Position numbers and translations under genes: made by a program
Shown here: positions 43,729-52,081 of the stretch, one piece after another
Layout of the letters: every line of letters starts with the position of its first letter
Numbering within the stretch: position 1 is the first letter of the stretch
NCBI GenBank assembly: GCA_013911065.1
Contig: JACERV010000003.1
Coordinates: 116,935-180,934, forward strand
Direction: 5' to 3'
Length of the DNA: 64,000 nt
DNA from: Ruminococcus sp.
Lineage (GTDB): Bacteria; Bacillota; Clostridia; Lachnospirales; Lachnospiraceae
Notes under the pieces: generated by a model
Told to the model about the DNA's origin: nothing
Databases searched by the model: none
Seen by the model: only the letters and a program-made list of their open reading frames with translations

Positions 43729-44877
43729 ATGGATTATATACTAAATACGCTGGGAAACCTCGTGCAGCAGACGGCCTTTCTAAATATTACTTTTGGGAAT
43801 GTTCTGATGATTGGTATTGCCTGTGTGTTCTTGTTTTTAGCAATTAATAAAGGCTTTGAGCCACTTTTGCTGGTACCGATTGCTTTTGGTATGCTGTTGG
43901 TGAATATTTTCCCGGATATTATGATTTCAGCAGAAGAAGCGGCAAATAACATGCCGGGATTACTTCATGTTTTCTATATTCTCGATGAATGGGCAGTATT
44001 GCCATCCCTGATATTTATGGGAGTTGGAGCAATGACTGATTTCGGTCCGCTGATTGCCAATCCTAAAAGTTTTCTTCTGGGAGCAGCAGCACAGTTTGGG
44101 ATATTTGCAGCTTATCTCGGTGCAATGGCCATGGGCTTTTCGGATAAGGCAGCAGCAGCGGTTTCGATTATTGGAGGTGCAGATGGACCGACGTCCATAT
44201 TCCTGGCTGGTAAGCTGGGGCAGACCGATATTCTAGGACCCATCGCTGTAGCAGCATATTCATATATGGCATTAGTGCCGATTATTCAGCCGCCGATTAT
44301 GAGACTGCTGACAACCGAAAAAGAACGAAAAATAAAAATGGAACAGTTAAGACCTGTTACGAAATTAGAAAGGATTCTGTTTCCGATTATCGTTACCATT
44401 GTTGTATGCATGATTCTTCCCACAACAGCACCGTTGGTGGGGATGCTGATGTTAGGAAACCTGTTCAGGGAATCAGGAGTAGTACGGCAATTGACGGAAA
44501 CAGCTTCAAACGCATTGATGTATATCGTGGTTATCCTGTTGGGGACATCGGTTGGGGCCACCACCAGTGCAGAAGCATTTCTAAACGTGACAACATTAAA
44601 GATAGTTTTCTTAGGCTTAATTGCCTTTGCTTTTGGTACTGCAGCCGGTGTCTTGTTTGGGAAACTGATGTGCGTGGCAACTGGCGGGAAAGTAAACCCA
44701 TTGATTGGTTCAGCAGGTGTATCTGCAGTGCCGATGGCGGCAAGAGTATCACAAAAAGTCGGTGCTGAAGATGATCCCACAAACTTTTTATTAATGCATG
44801 CTATGGGACCTAACGTGGCAGGTGTTATTGGTACTGCGGTAGCAGCCGGAGTTTTTATGGCGATTTTCGGTGTGTAA
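43729..44877 (+). CDS. oadB: Na+-translocating decarboxylase beta subunit
   Basis: The product is 382 residues, a polytopic inner-membrane protein (about nine helices plus re-entrant segments). It decarboxylates carboxybiotin and drives Na+ export. Family motifs are GVGAMTDFGPL (about 102-112), the IGGADGPTSIF Na+ site (about 148-158) and GSAGVSAVPMAARVSQ (about 325-340). GGAGG precedes the start. Its presence makes the operon an ion pump rather than a soluble transcarboxylase only. Confidence 0.94.
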   Translation: MDYILNTLGNLVQQTAFLNITFGNVLMIGIACVFLFLAINKGFEPLLLVPIAFGMLLVNIFPDIMISAEEAANNMPGLLHVFYILDEWAVLPSLIFMGVGAMTDFGPLIANPKSFLLGAAAQFGIFAAYLGAMAMGFSDKAAAAVSIIGGADGPTSIFLAGKLGQTDILGPIAVAAYSYMALVPIIQPPIMRLLTTEKERKIKMEQLRPVTKLERILFPIIVTIVVCMILPTTAPLVGMLMLGNLFRESGVVRQLTETASNALMYIVVILLGTSVGATTSAEAFLNVTTLKIVFLGLIAFAFGTAAGVLFGKLMCVATGGKVNPLIGSAGVSAVPMAARVSQKVGAEDDPTNFLLMHAMGPNVAGVIGTAVAAGVFMAIFGV

Positions 44878-44915
44878 CTAGGGAAGACTATAAATAAAAA
44901 TGGAGGAATTAATAA

Positions 44916-46331
44916 ATGGCAGAAATAGTAAAAAAGCCAGTTAAAATAACAGAAACAATATTGCGCGATGCACATCAATCGTTGATTGCCACCCGTATGA
45001 CCACGGACGAGATGCTGCCGATTGTAGATAAGATGGATAAAGTCGGATATAACGCTGTGGAATGTTGGGGAGGAGCAACTTTTGATGCTTCCTTGCGGTT
45101 TCTAAAAGAAGATCCATGGGAACGGCTGCGCAAATTTAAAGCAGGATTTAAGAATACAAAGCTGCAAATGCTTTTCAGAGGACAAAACATTTTGGGGTAC
45201 CGCCCCTATGCCGATGATGTAGTGGAATATTTTGTTCAAAAATCTGCTGCTAACGGTATTGACATCATCCGTATTTTTGATTGTATGAATGATTTGCGAA
45301 ACCTGCAGACAGCAGTAACTGCGGCAAATAAGGAAAAAGCAGAAGCACAGGTGGCAATGTCATATACTATAGGAGATGCGTATACACAGGAGTATTGGAT
45401 TGAACTGGCAACACGGATTGAGGCGATGGGAGCAAGCTCAATCTGCATCAAGGACATGGCAGGATTGCTGCTTCCATATGAAGCAACCGATTTAGTAACT
45501 GCATTAAAAGAAAAGGTGAACATCCCAATTGAGATGCATACTCATTATACGTCAGGTGTGGGCTCTATGACTTATCTGAAAGCAGTGGAAGCAGGAGCTG
45601 ATATCATTGATACCGCAATGTCACCATTTGCCCTTGGGACTTCACAACCGGCGACAGAAGTAATGGTAGAAACTTTCAAAGGAACTCCGTATGACAGCGG
45701 ATTGGACCAGAGCCTGCTGGCGGAGATTGCCGATTATTTCCGGCCTCTTCGTGATAAAGCACTGGAGACTGGATTGCTCAATCCAAAGAATATGGGAGTA
45801 AATATAAAGACATTATTGTATCAGGTACCCGGTGGTATGTTGTCAAATCTGACTTCCCAATTAAAGGAGCAGGGAGCAGAAGATAAGTATTATGAAGTAC
45901 TGGAAGAAGTTCCAAGAGTGCGGGAAGATTTGGGGCAGTGTCCGCTGGTTACCCCTTCGTCACAGATTGTAGGTACTCAGGCAGTGTTTAATGTTCTGAC
46001 CGGTGAGCGGTACAAGATGGCAACGAAAGAAACTAAAGATGTGTTGAGTGGCAGATATGGGGAAACCATTAGACCATTCAATCCGGAAGTGCAGAAGAAA
46101 GTTCTGGGAGAAAACCCAGATATTATTACCTGCCGGCCCGCAGACTTAATTCCGGACGAGATGAGCACACTCAGAAAAGAATGTGAACGCTGGATTCAGC
46201 AGGATGAGGACGTGCTTACCTATGCATTGTTTCCCCAGGTGGCAGTTGACTTCTTTAAGTATCGCGAAGCCCAACAGACAAAAGTGGACCAGAATGTGGC
46301 AGATAAGGAGAGTGGCAGTTATCCAGTATAG
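44916..46331 (+). CDS. oadA: OadA/5S-type carboxyltransferase (oxaloacetate decarboxylase alpha, no biotin domain)
   Basis: The product is 471 residues. It is an HMGL-like TIM barrel (about 8-270) with ILRDAHQSL (metal Asp18), the carboxylated-lysine motif IKDMAG (Lys179) and metal ligands EMHTH (His208, His210). A conserved PYC/OadA helical domain follows, with GVNIKTLLYQVPGGMLSNL (about 290-308). It acts on oxaloacetate/pyruvate. Unlike full-length OadA it ends without a biotinyl domain, as in the 5S transcarboxylase subunit, and must use the separate carrier. It is the last gene of the operon. Confidence 0.92.
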   Translation: MAEIVKKPVKITETILRDAHQSLIATRMTTDEMLPIVDKMDKVGYNAVECWGGATFDASLRFLKEDPWERLRKFKAGFKNTKLQMLFRGQNILGYRPYADDVVEYFVQKSAANGIDIIRIFDCMNDLRNLQTAVTAANKEKAEAQVAMSYTIGDAYTQEYWIELATRIEAMGASSICIKDMAGLLLPYEATDLVTALKEKVNIPIEMHTHYTSGVGSMTYLKAVEAGADIIDTAMSPFALGTSQPATEVMVETFKGTPYDSGLDQSLLAEIADYFRPLRDKALETGLLNPKNMGVNIKTLLYQVPGGMLSNLTSQLKEQGAEDKYYEVLEEVPRVREDLGQCPLVTPSSQIVGTQAVFNVLTGERYKMATKETKDVLSGRYGETIRPFNPEVQKKVLGENPDIITCRPADLIPDEMSTLRKECERWIQQDEDVLTYALFPQVAVDFFKYREAQQTKVDQNVADKESGSYPV

Positions 46332-46343
46332 GTATATCAAGGA

Positions 46344-46385
46344 ATCAGCTGCCAATCCCTATCTAACAAGGTAAAGGCAGCTGAT
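46344..46385. other. Inverted repeat after oadA
   Basis: ATCAGCTGCC (46344-46353) pairs exactly with GGCAGCTGAT (46376-46385). No U-tract follows. It is the likely 3' boundary of the decarboxylase operon, possibly a weak terminator. Confidence 0.5.
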
Positions 46386-46489
46386 CTTACATCTTACAAT
46401 AGAATTGAAGGACATATATTCCTAGTGCTATTTAGTGCCACTTGAAATTGCCTAAAAGTTTTATTATATCTCTCGGATTAGCAGTGTTT

Positions 46490-46780
46490 TTATGCTGCAG
46501 AATAATAAATGGTTCCAGTAGATGCTGTAATTGTTCCTAACGTAGTGTTTTCCACTACAAAGGTTTCCTCATTTTCGGCAGGGATAGTCCCCGGATCTGC
46601 TACTACAAACGTATAGTTCTCTTCAGTTGTACCATCAGACAAAACAATATAATAATAAGCATTTGTCCCTGCAGCACAGGGAACAGCGGCTGTATTGGTT
46701 ACTACAATAGAAAGTACTGAATTAGGACTGTCGACACTAAACGGAGTACCAGCTGTTACGGTAATATTTACATCTGTCAT
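46490..46780 (-). CDS. Small beta-rich hypothetical protein
   Basis: The product is 96 residues from the ATG at 46780, with AAGGAG upstream. There is no signal peptide or membrane segment. The sequence is rich in Thr, Val and Ala with alternating hydrophobic pattern, as in a small beta-sandwich (TVTAGTPFSV, YYYIVLSDGTT, ASTGTIYYS). I do not recognise a family. Its neighbours are a DNRLRE protein and a collagen-like protein, and a SigK-like promoter can be drawn upstream. A spore-surface or structural role is possible but unproven. Confidence 0.55.
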   Translation of the reverse strand: MTDVNITVTAGTPFSVDSPNSVLSIVVTNTAAVPCAAGTNAYYYIVLSDGTTEENYTFVVADPGTIPAENEETFVVENTTLGTITASTGTIYYSAA

Positions 46781-46832
46781 TAAAATCACTCCTTACGGTC
46801 TTACAAAATTTATGGAAATCTCTTTCCAATTT

Positions 46833-46860
46833 TATTATATTCGTAAGGAAGACTTATGTG
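46833..46860 (-). promoter_or_regulatory. Possible SigK-type promoter for the small beta-rich protein
   Basis: On the minus strand CACA (46857-46860), 15 bases, then AATATAATA (46833-46841). This is one mismatch from the mother-cell consensus AC-N16-CATANNNTA. The evidence is weak on its own. Confidence 0.25.
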
Positions 46861-46863
46861 CTT

Positions 46864-46908
46864 AATAAGGTATACTTCTTGAACATTAGGAGTTCAAGAA
46901 CGCATAAC
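46864..46908. repeat. Third, inverted copy of the dispersed hairpin repeat
   Basis: Read on the minus strand it is TTCTTGAAC, 7 bases, GTTCAAGAAGTATACCTT, followed by ATT. This is nearly identical to the copy at 34779-34820. Confidence 0.65.
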
Positions 46909-46936
46909 ACAAAGTCAAAGAAATTTTCATATAGTA
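46908..46936 (+). promoter_or_regulatory. Possible SigK-type promoter for the DNRLRE gene
   Basis: CACA (46908-46911), 16 bases, CATATAGTA (46928-46936) matches the late mother-cell consensus exactly. The leader would be very short (about 10 bases before the ATG), which weakens the call. Confidence 0.3.
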
Positions 46937-46951
46937 TATGGGTGATGTAAA

Positions 46952-47500
46952 ATGGGTTTATTAGATTTGAACAGTAAAGAATCAATCAGTTTAAAGCATG
47001 GCACAAGATGTCCGCTTTATGACAATAAAATATATTGGGGATATCCATTTCAGACGTATTTGTTTTTTGAAATTTCCCAAGTGTCTTATTTCACGCCCTT
47101 GCTGGAAGCAAAGCTAATCTTGTATAAAATTCCCAACTGTTGTGAGAGAAGCGCTGATTTGCAGGAAAAAGCGTATCAGATTTCTCCGCTGTTGGATTTT
47201 TTCAGTATTTATAATGATTGGTATGAATCTCCAAAAGTGGATGATAATTATCGCGTGGAATATACGAATCAGCCTTGTGTCAGCTACAGTGAAATTGACA
47301 TTACGAACATTGTAATGTCATGGACTAATGGAACAATTGAAAATAAAGGGCTGCTGCTGACAGGCAGCCCTTATGTGGAATATTTGATTTATGCATCGAA
47401 TCATTATGAAATTAAAGGGATGCGCCCGATGCTTCGCTTGACATATGAGGGAGCATCGCCTTCATTCAGCAAAGCCGATTGCACTGTAGAAGTGAGGTAA
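46952..47500 (+). CDS. DNRLRE-domain protein
   Basis: The product is 182 residues. The pattern of a DNRLRE (beta-sandwich) domain is visible: FLFFEISQVSYFTPLLEAKL (about 33-52) and LILYKIP early, SEIDITNIVMSWTNG (about 113-127), NKGLLLTG, and the C-terminal MRPMLRLTYE. No signal peptide is present. Such domains occur in extracellular and spore-associated proteins of clostridia, often with collagen-like proteins. The gene has a GGGTGA ribosome site and a SigK-like promoter motif upstream. Its function is inferred only from company. Confidence 0.65.
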   Translation: MGLLDLNSKESISLKHGTRCPLYDNKIYWGYPFQTYLFFEISQVSYFTPLLEAKLILYKIPNCCERSADLQEKAYQISPLLDFFSIYNDWYESPKVDDNYRVEYTNQPCVSYSEIDITNIVMSWTNGTIENKGLLLTGSPYVEYLIYASNHYEIKGMRPMLRLTYEGASPSFSKADCTVEVR

Positions 47501-47580
47501 ACACTGTTATTTGTTGGATGTATTTTGAGTGAAAGATATCTGCAAGGTACGCACCTTAATATAGTTCACGCGGTGTTATG

Positions 47581-48291
47581 CTAATCAATAACTCCAAAGG
47601 GATTGAATCCTGATTTAGCCACATTATCTGTTGTACGAGTGAAGCTGAAAGGTTTATCAATCTCTTTGCACGCCAGGGCATAATGGCAGAGTGCAATTCC
47701 CATGTCTAAATCTGCTAATTTGTATATCAATGACAGCGGCGGCTTCAGGTTTCGCTGATATAATAAAACATTGTCCGAGGTTTTTTCAAAATACCAGGGC
47801 TGCGTATTCATACCGGATGGTGCCAGGTGAGCTGCCTGAATACAAGCATCATCCGGTGAATTCGTGATTTCAGTAATCGGCTTACGATTAAAGCTGTTTT
47901 TTACACGGTGGACTTCTTCTGTGCTTTGTCCGAAGGCCAGTGTGATTATATCCTTTTTGCTGCCGCTTGATTCAGTATCCTTTGCAGAGCCAAGCCATAC
48001 GCTTCCGATTTCTTTTGCATCCATCCATAAAACCAACTGTTGAAATAGGAACCCTGCGCTTTCTAATTCTCCGGGTCTTCCCTGCCCGCTGATAATCAGA
48101 AAATGAGGAGCTTTTGCACTGAACATCCCTTTTGTCTTTTTTGCAAAACGGTACTCCAGCGGTAAATTAGGATAGAGCTGTTCGAATCCTTTGATTGAAT
48201 TTTCCATATCAATAAGTAGTTGTTGGGGCAATGGCTGCATTACATATTTACGAGAAGATTTGCGTTGAAAAATAGAATTATATAAGTTCAT
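47581..48291 (-). CDS. Nitroreductase-family flavoprotein
   Basis: The product is 236 residues. The N-terminal IFQRKSSRKYVMQPLP (about 7-22) is the FMN-binding start of the family. The second half has AAHLAPSGMNTQPWYFEK (about 155-172), LADLDMGIALCHYALAC (about 190-206) and the terminal basic-hydrophobic strand. It resembles the TM1586-type subfamily, in which two half-repeats form one FMN domain. AGGAG precedes the ATG. Substrates may be quinones, nitro compounds or other electron acceptors. It is transcribed alone, leftward. Confidence 0.85.
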   Translation of the reverse strand: MNLYNSIFQRKSSRKYVMQPLPQQLLIDMENSIKGFEQLYPNLPLEYRFAKKTKGMFSAKAPHFLIISGQGRPGELESAGFLFQQLVLWMDAKEIGSVWLGSAKDTESSGSKKDIITLAFGQSTEEVHRVKNSFNRKPITEITNSPDDACIQAAHLAPSGMNTQPWYFEKTSDNVLLYQRNLKPPLSLIYKLADLDMGIALCHYALACKEIDKPFSFTRTTDNVAKSGFNPFGVID

Positions 48292-48412
48292 AAATTTGCT
48301 CCTTAAATTTTTTGATTTAGGTAAATCCTTATAATATAATTATAAAATAGAGTAAAATAAATTCAATAATAAAATATTAACTGTTTAAAGGCACTGTCAA
48401 GTAGAATGTCTG

Positions 48413-48454
48413 AAAACAAGCATATCATTTAAATGGAGGATGTGCTTGTTTTTT
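48413..48454 (+). terminator. Rho-independent terminator with no gene before it
   Basis: AACAAGCATA (48415-48424) pairs with TGTGCTTGTT (48441-48450) and is followed by TTTT. It points rightward, yet no rightward gene precedes it. It may be left over from a deleted gene. The rest of 48292-48570 is AT-rich and held no other feature. Confidence 0.65.
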
Positions 48455-48572
48455 ATTTTCTCTGTTTTTAATAATTAGATTAACCGAGTTCATTTCTTCG
48501 TAAAAGGGCGATTTACGGATAGGATATAAATATTGACCTTGCTCCAGTAAAAAAACTTATATCCCTGCTTGC

Positions 48573-48965
48573 CGGGTCGGCAAATACGGCAAAAGGCATG
48601 CAAAGAATAGGTATGGGAAGTTTTTCACTAACTTTTTACCTGCAATGGGAGAAAAGGCAAAGAAAGCCATATGAGAAGAAGTTCGCGGTTGGAAGTTGCA
48701 GTTAAAGCCGGATAAAGACCTGTGGGACATAGCAAATATGTTCAACAAACAGATACAGGGATGGATTAACTATTACACACACTTCTATAAATCCGAAATA
48801 TACGATGCACTACGATACATCAATGGATGCTTAGTGAAGTGGGTTCGTAGGAAATATAAGAAACGCAAAGCAAGAAGAGCCGAACACTGGCTTGGAGAGA
48901 TTGCTAAGCGTGAAAGGAACCTGTTTGCACACTGGAAATTCGGAATACTGCCAGCGGCTGGATAA
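48573..48965 (+). pseudogene. ltrA: Group II intron reverse transcriptase/maturase, C-terminal remnant
   Basis: Only the last 130 codons survive. The translation KNRYGKFFTNFLPAMGEKA continues into EEVRGWKLQLKPDKDL and NKQIQGWINYYTHFYKSE, the maturase (GIIM) region of a bacterial group II intron protein. A TGA at 48672-48674 interrupts it. The RT domains are missing. A domain V hairpin follows 3 bases after the stop, so this is a 5'-truncated intron rather than a separate gene. Confidence 0.85.
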
Positions 48966-48968
48966 TGG

Positions 48969-49040
48969 GAGCCGTATGAGCTGAGAGATTCACGTACGGT
49001 TCTGAGAGAGATTTAGGGGGAGGTTCCCTAGGTCTACTTA
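48969..49040 (+). ncRNA. Group II intron domains V and VI (remnant 3' end)
   Basis: Domain V (48969-49002) shows the catalytic AGC triad (GAGCCGTATG) pairing with CGTACGGTTC. Domain VI follows with AGGGGGAGGTTCCCTAGG and the intron ends near CTACTTAC at about 49040. The 5' half of the intron is absent, so it cannot splice. Confidence 0.8.
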
Positions 49041-49041
49041 C

Positions 49042-49297
49042 TTTATAATCACTGCAGACACGCAAGAAATAGCGGAAGAACTGAAACTTCTCATTCAAGA
49101 TTTTTCTCACTATACGAGGGCTGCAACTCTCAGAAGAAAAGGCCTTTATCACGCACATAGATACCGGTTTTGACTTTCTCGGGTGGACCTTTCGTAAGTT
49201 TAAGGGAAAACTCATTGTCAAACCCTCAAAAGGTGCAATTAAAAGCCTGATTAGTAAGCTATCTGCCATACTTTTAAAAGAATGCAACTATCTATAA
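49042..49297 (+). pseudogene. Second group II intron reverse transcriptase remnant (frameshifted)
   Basis: The first frame reads FIITADTQEIAEELKLLIQD, the sequence that directly follows the YADD catalytic motif in intron RTs. After a T-run at 49101-49105 the match moves to the next frame: LTIRGLQLSEEKAFITHID and DFLGWTFRKFKGKLIVKPSK, ending at 49297. One extra T explains the shift. It belongs to a different intron from the maturase piece just upstream, which appears inserted at its YADD region. Confidence 0.8.
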
Positions 49298-49343
49298 TGT
49301 CCCAATGGAATATCATCAGAAATATTTATTAGCAGCATAAAAG

Positions 49344-49371
49344 TACCACCAGTCAAAAATGACTGGCGGTA
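49344..49371. other. Hairpin downstream of the intron remnants
   Basis: TACCACCAGTCA and TGACTGGCGGTA pair with one mismatch around AAAA. There is only a poor T-tract (AGAAAAATCTTTT). The surrounding 49298-49551 holds no gene that I can see. Confidence 0.4.
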
Positions 49372-49551
49372 GAAAAATCTTTTAATTGTTCACTGTCTTC
49401 TTGACAGGGAGCACACCATTCTGGGACGGCTCTTTGTATTTTTAAGGATTCCAGTGTTAATTGCGTATTCTAACTTTCTCAGTATCAATCAAATAACCAG
49501 TCCCATTTTAAGAATATTAGGGGAGGCTGTCTGCTGTGCAATGATTTAAAG

Positions 49552-51912
49552 CTATGGTCTTTGATCGTCGATGGCTGCATCGCTGTTATTTGTTGAAAGA
49601 TCCGGTATTGGATCATATGGTGCACCCGCGGGGGTACCTGAAAGGAGCGCTATATCTGTAGTGTTCTCCGGACTTCCCCATGAATTGCCTGCGAACACAA
49701 ATATAGCCGCATCAACAACCCATCCGCGCGTATTGTATACAACGCTGTTGATAATATGACCAGTTGAATTAGGATTGAGATAAGCAGGCTGACGTAACGA
49801 ATGAAAAATACAATTGCTTACCGTAAGATTTCTTACATTTCCTTGCGTCACAAAACCACGGTTTACGACCCAGCCGGATGAGGGGCCTGCTTGAGGCGGC
49901 CCATATACAATGCAATCCATCAGCCGGTGATCAGTTCCCGCAAATTGGATAAATTCCCTAGCATAAGGAACATCACTGGTAATTGTTAATCCTTTGACTG
50001 TAATACCGGCGCCCGTAACCAGAAAAGTGATTACTGCTGCTTGCAATTGTATCACGGCATTTGGCGATCCCTTCAAAGTAACCCCATTCTTATTGACTGT
50101 AATTTGAGACGTGATAGGGTAAACTCCGCCAAGAATATGAACTGTTCCAGTTTCTGCGACAGCGGAAACTCCCTGTTGAATGGTTCCAAATGGATTGGCT
50201 TGGGTTCCATCCCCGCCGACTGAACCTGCCAAAACATAGACAGCGTAAGGACTAATAGGAATTGTACCTTCCGGTCCGGTTGGTCCAGTAGGACCTGTCG
50301 GTCCATCTGCACCAGTTGGCCCGGTTGGCCCACCCGATGGCCCTGTTGGTCCGGTTGGCCCAGTTTCACCGGCAGGACCGGTAGGACCAGTTGCGCCATC
50401 TGCGCCAGTGGGACCAGTTGCCCCGTCTGCACCGGTAGGGCCAGTTGCGCCATCTGCGCCAGTGGGACCAGTTGCGCCATCTGCGCCAGTGGGACCAGTT
50501 GCGCCATCTGCGCCGGTAGGACCAGTGGGACCAGTTGCGCCATCTGCGCCGGTAGATCCAGTTGCCCCATCTGCGCCAGTGGGACCAGTTGCGCCATCTG
50601 CGCCGGTAGGGCCAGTTGCGCCATCTGCGCCAGTGGGCCCGGTTGCGCCATCTGCGCCGGTAGGGCCAGTTGCGCCATCTGCACCAGTAGGGCCAGTTGC
50701 CCCGTCTGCACCAGTAGGACCAGTTGCCCCGTCTGCACCAGTAGGACCAGTTACGCCGTCTGCGCCGGTAGGACCAGTTGCGCCATCTGCGCCGGTAGGG
50801 CCAGTTGCGCCGTCTGCGCCAGTAGGACCAGTTGCCCCGTCTGCACCGGTAGGGCCAGTTGCGCCGTCTGTTCCAGTGGGACCGGTTGCGCCATCTGCGC
50901 CGGTAGGGCCAGTTGCGCCAGTGGGACCGGTTGCGCCATCTGCGCCGGTAGGACCAGTTGCACCAGTGGGACCACCTGTAGTATCTTCTATCGTAACAAT
51001 TGCAGATCCCTGTGTTACTGTAATGTCCAGTGTAGAGGATTGGAATATTAAGTTCTCATCCAAACCTAATATTGCTGAACCAGTTACACCATTCACATTA
51101 AAGAGTGGTGTTCCAGGTGCTAAAACACCGGTAGGACCAGTTGCGCCAGTAGGACCAGTTGCGCCATCTGCACCAGTTGCACCAGTTGCACCAGTAGGAC
51201 CAGTTGCGCCATCTGCACCAGTAGGACCAGTTGCGCCATCTGCACCAGTTGCACCAGTAGGACCAGTTGCGCCATTTGCACCAGTAGGACCAGTTGCGCC
51301 ATCTGCACCAGTAGGACCAGTTGCGCCAGTAGGACCAGTTGCACCAGTAGGACCAGTTGCGCCATCTGCACCAGTTGCACCAGTAGGACCAGTTGCGCCA
51401 TCTGCACCAGTAGGACCAGTTACGCCATCTGCGCCGGTAGAACCAGTTGCACCATCTGCACCAGTAGGTCCGGTAGGACCAGTTGCGCCATCTGCACCAG
51501 TAGGACCAGTCGCGCCAGTAGGACCAGTTGCGCCATCTGCGCCAGTAGGACCAGTTGCGCCATCTGCGCCAGTAGGTCCAGTGGGACCAGTTGCGCCGTT
51601 TGCGCCGGTAGGTCCAGTGGGACCAGTTGCGCCAGTTGCACCAGTAGGGCCAGTAGGACCTATTGTACCAGCTGGGCCGGTAGGACCAGTTATCCCCGTT
51701 GCTCCAGTAGGGCCGGTTGCACCAGTTGCTCCGGTTGGACCTGTAGGCCCTCCTGCGGGACCAGTTGGACCTGTGGGGCCGGTCGGACCTGTTGGACATA
51801 CGGGTCTTGGAGGGCAGGGGCACGGACCGCATCTACAAGAATTGCAGTTCGGCCAATTATTACAACTTTGTTGTTCCATGTTTTTTTGTTCTATATTTTC
51901 ATTATTATTCAT
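49552..51912 (-). CDS. Collagen-like repeat protein with a C-terminal beta-helix domain
   Basis: The product is 786 residues. The N-terminus has no signal peptide but is Cys-rich ([17 protein letters not shown], about 23-39). Collagen region 1 covers about 39-262 (Gly-X-Y, mostly [12 protein letters not shown]). A 50-residue non-collagen insert follows (about 263-312, with [16 protein letters not shown]). Collagen region 2 covers about 313-550, and the C-terminal domain (about 551-786) looks like a right-handed beta-helix ([38 protein letters not shown]). The layout is like BclA exosporium filaments but with a beta-helix in place of the TNF-like tip. AAAGGAG lies before the ATG. It is probably a spore-surface fibre. 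Confidence 0.85.
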   Translation of the reverse strand: MNNNENIEQKNMEQQSCNNWPNCNSCRCGPCPCPPRPVCPTGPTGPTGPTGPAGGPTGPTGATGATGPTGATGITGPTGPAGTIGPTGPTGATGATGPTGPTGANGATGPTGPTGADGATGPTGADGATGPTGATGPTGADGATGPTGPTGADGATGSTGADGVTGPTGADGATGPTGATGADGATGPTGATGPTGATGPTGADGATGPTGANGATGPTGATGADGATGPTGADGATGPTGATGATGADGATGPTGATGPTGVLAPGTPLFNVNGVTGSAILGLDENLIFQSSTLDITVTQGSAIVTIEDTTGGPTGATGPTGADGATGPTGATGPTGADGATGPTGTDGATGPTGADGATGPTGADGATGPTGADGATGPTGADGVTGPTGADGATGPTGADGATGPTGADGATGPTGADGATGPTGADGATGPTGADGATGPTGADGATGSTGADGATGPTGPTGADGATGPTGADGATGPTGADGATGPTGADGATGPTGADGATGPTGPAGETGPTGPTGPSGGPTGPTGADGPTGPTGPTGPEGTIPISPYAVYVLAGSVGGDGTQANPFGTIQQGVSAVAETGTVHILGGVYPITSQITVNKNGVTLKGSPNAVIQLQAAVITFLVTGAGITVKGLTITSDVPYAREFIQFAGTDHRLMDCIVYGPPQAGPSSGWVVNRGFVTQGNVRNLTVSNCIFHSLRQPAYLNPNSTGHIINSVVYNTRGWVVDAAIFVFAGNSWGSPENTTDIALLSGTPAGAPYDPIPDLSTNNSDAAIDDQRP
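50270..50978. repeat. Collagen-coding tandem repeats, block 2
   Basis: A 27-base unit encoding nine residues (GATGPTGAD) recurs with small silent changes, mixed with 18-base and 9-base units. It is GC-rich compared with its surroundings and prone to length change by slippage. Confidence 0.9.
51126..51797. repeat. Collagen-coding tandem repeats, block 1
   Basis: The same family of 27-, 18- and 9-base units is separated from block 2 by the unique insert. Units within a block are nearly identical at the DNA level, which suggests recent expansion. Confidence 0.9.
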
Positions 51913-51951
51913 GATTTTGACTCCTTTGCTAAAACTAATTTTGTTCTAATA

Positions 51952-51980
51952 TAGTATATACATCACATATAATATTGGTT
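51952..51980 (-). promoter_or_regulatory. Possible SigK-type promoter for the collagen-like gene
   Basis: On the minus strand AACC (51977-51980), 16 bases, TATATACTA (51952-51960), one mismatch from AC-N16-CATANNNTA. The leader is about 35 bases. It would place expression in the late mother cell. Confidence 0.3.
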
Positions 51981-52031
51981 ATGCCTATATTTTTTGACTC
52001 TGGATTTACATATAAGTCGCGCTATAAAAAT

Positions 52032-52081
52032 GTTTTCAGAAGATTAAAGGATAAAGCTGATAAAAAGCTTTTTCTGAAAAC
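52032..52081. terminator. Hairpin upstream of the collagen-like gene, possible leftward terminator
   Basis: GTTTTCAGAA (52032-52041) pairs exactly with TTCTGAAAAC (52072-52081), with an inner AAAGCT/AGCTTT. Read leftward it is followed by ATTTTTATAG, so it could stop leftward transcripts entering from the gene-poor region. Confidence 0.5.

Noticed and set aside
48696..48965. Small intact gene for a group II maturase
   Set aside because: The open frame begins after a TGA and continues upstream homology without a start of its own. It is the tail of a broken gene.
48391..49412. Short inverted similarity (CTGTCAAG near 48394 and its complement near 49400) as ends of an insertion sequence
   Set aside because: The match is only about 8-10 bases and no transposase lies between; only intron remnants are present.
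50270..51797. Possible CRISPR or satellite array from the regular repeats
   Set aside because: Units are directly adjacent with no spacers and keep the collagen reading frame, so they are coding repeats.
49552..51912. Phage tail fibre with collagen repeats
   Set aside because: No phage structural genes are nearby, and the Cys-rich N-terminus and BclA-like layout fit a spore-surface protein better.
50408..51949. Long rightward open frame of about 510 codons opposite the collagen-like gene
   Set aside because: It is an artefact of the Gly-X-Y codon repeats read on the other strand (endless VGPVAPSAP). It has no ribosome site and no unique domain.
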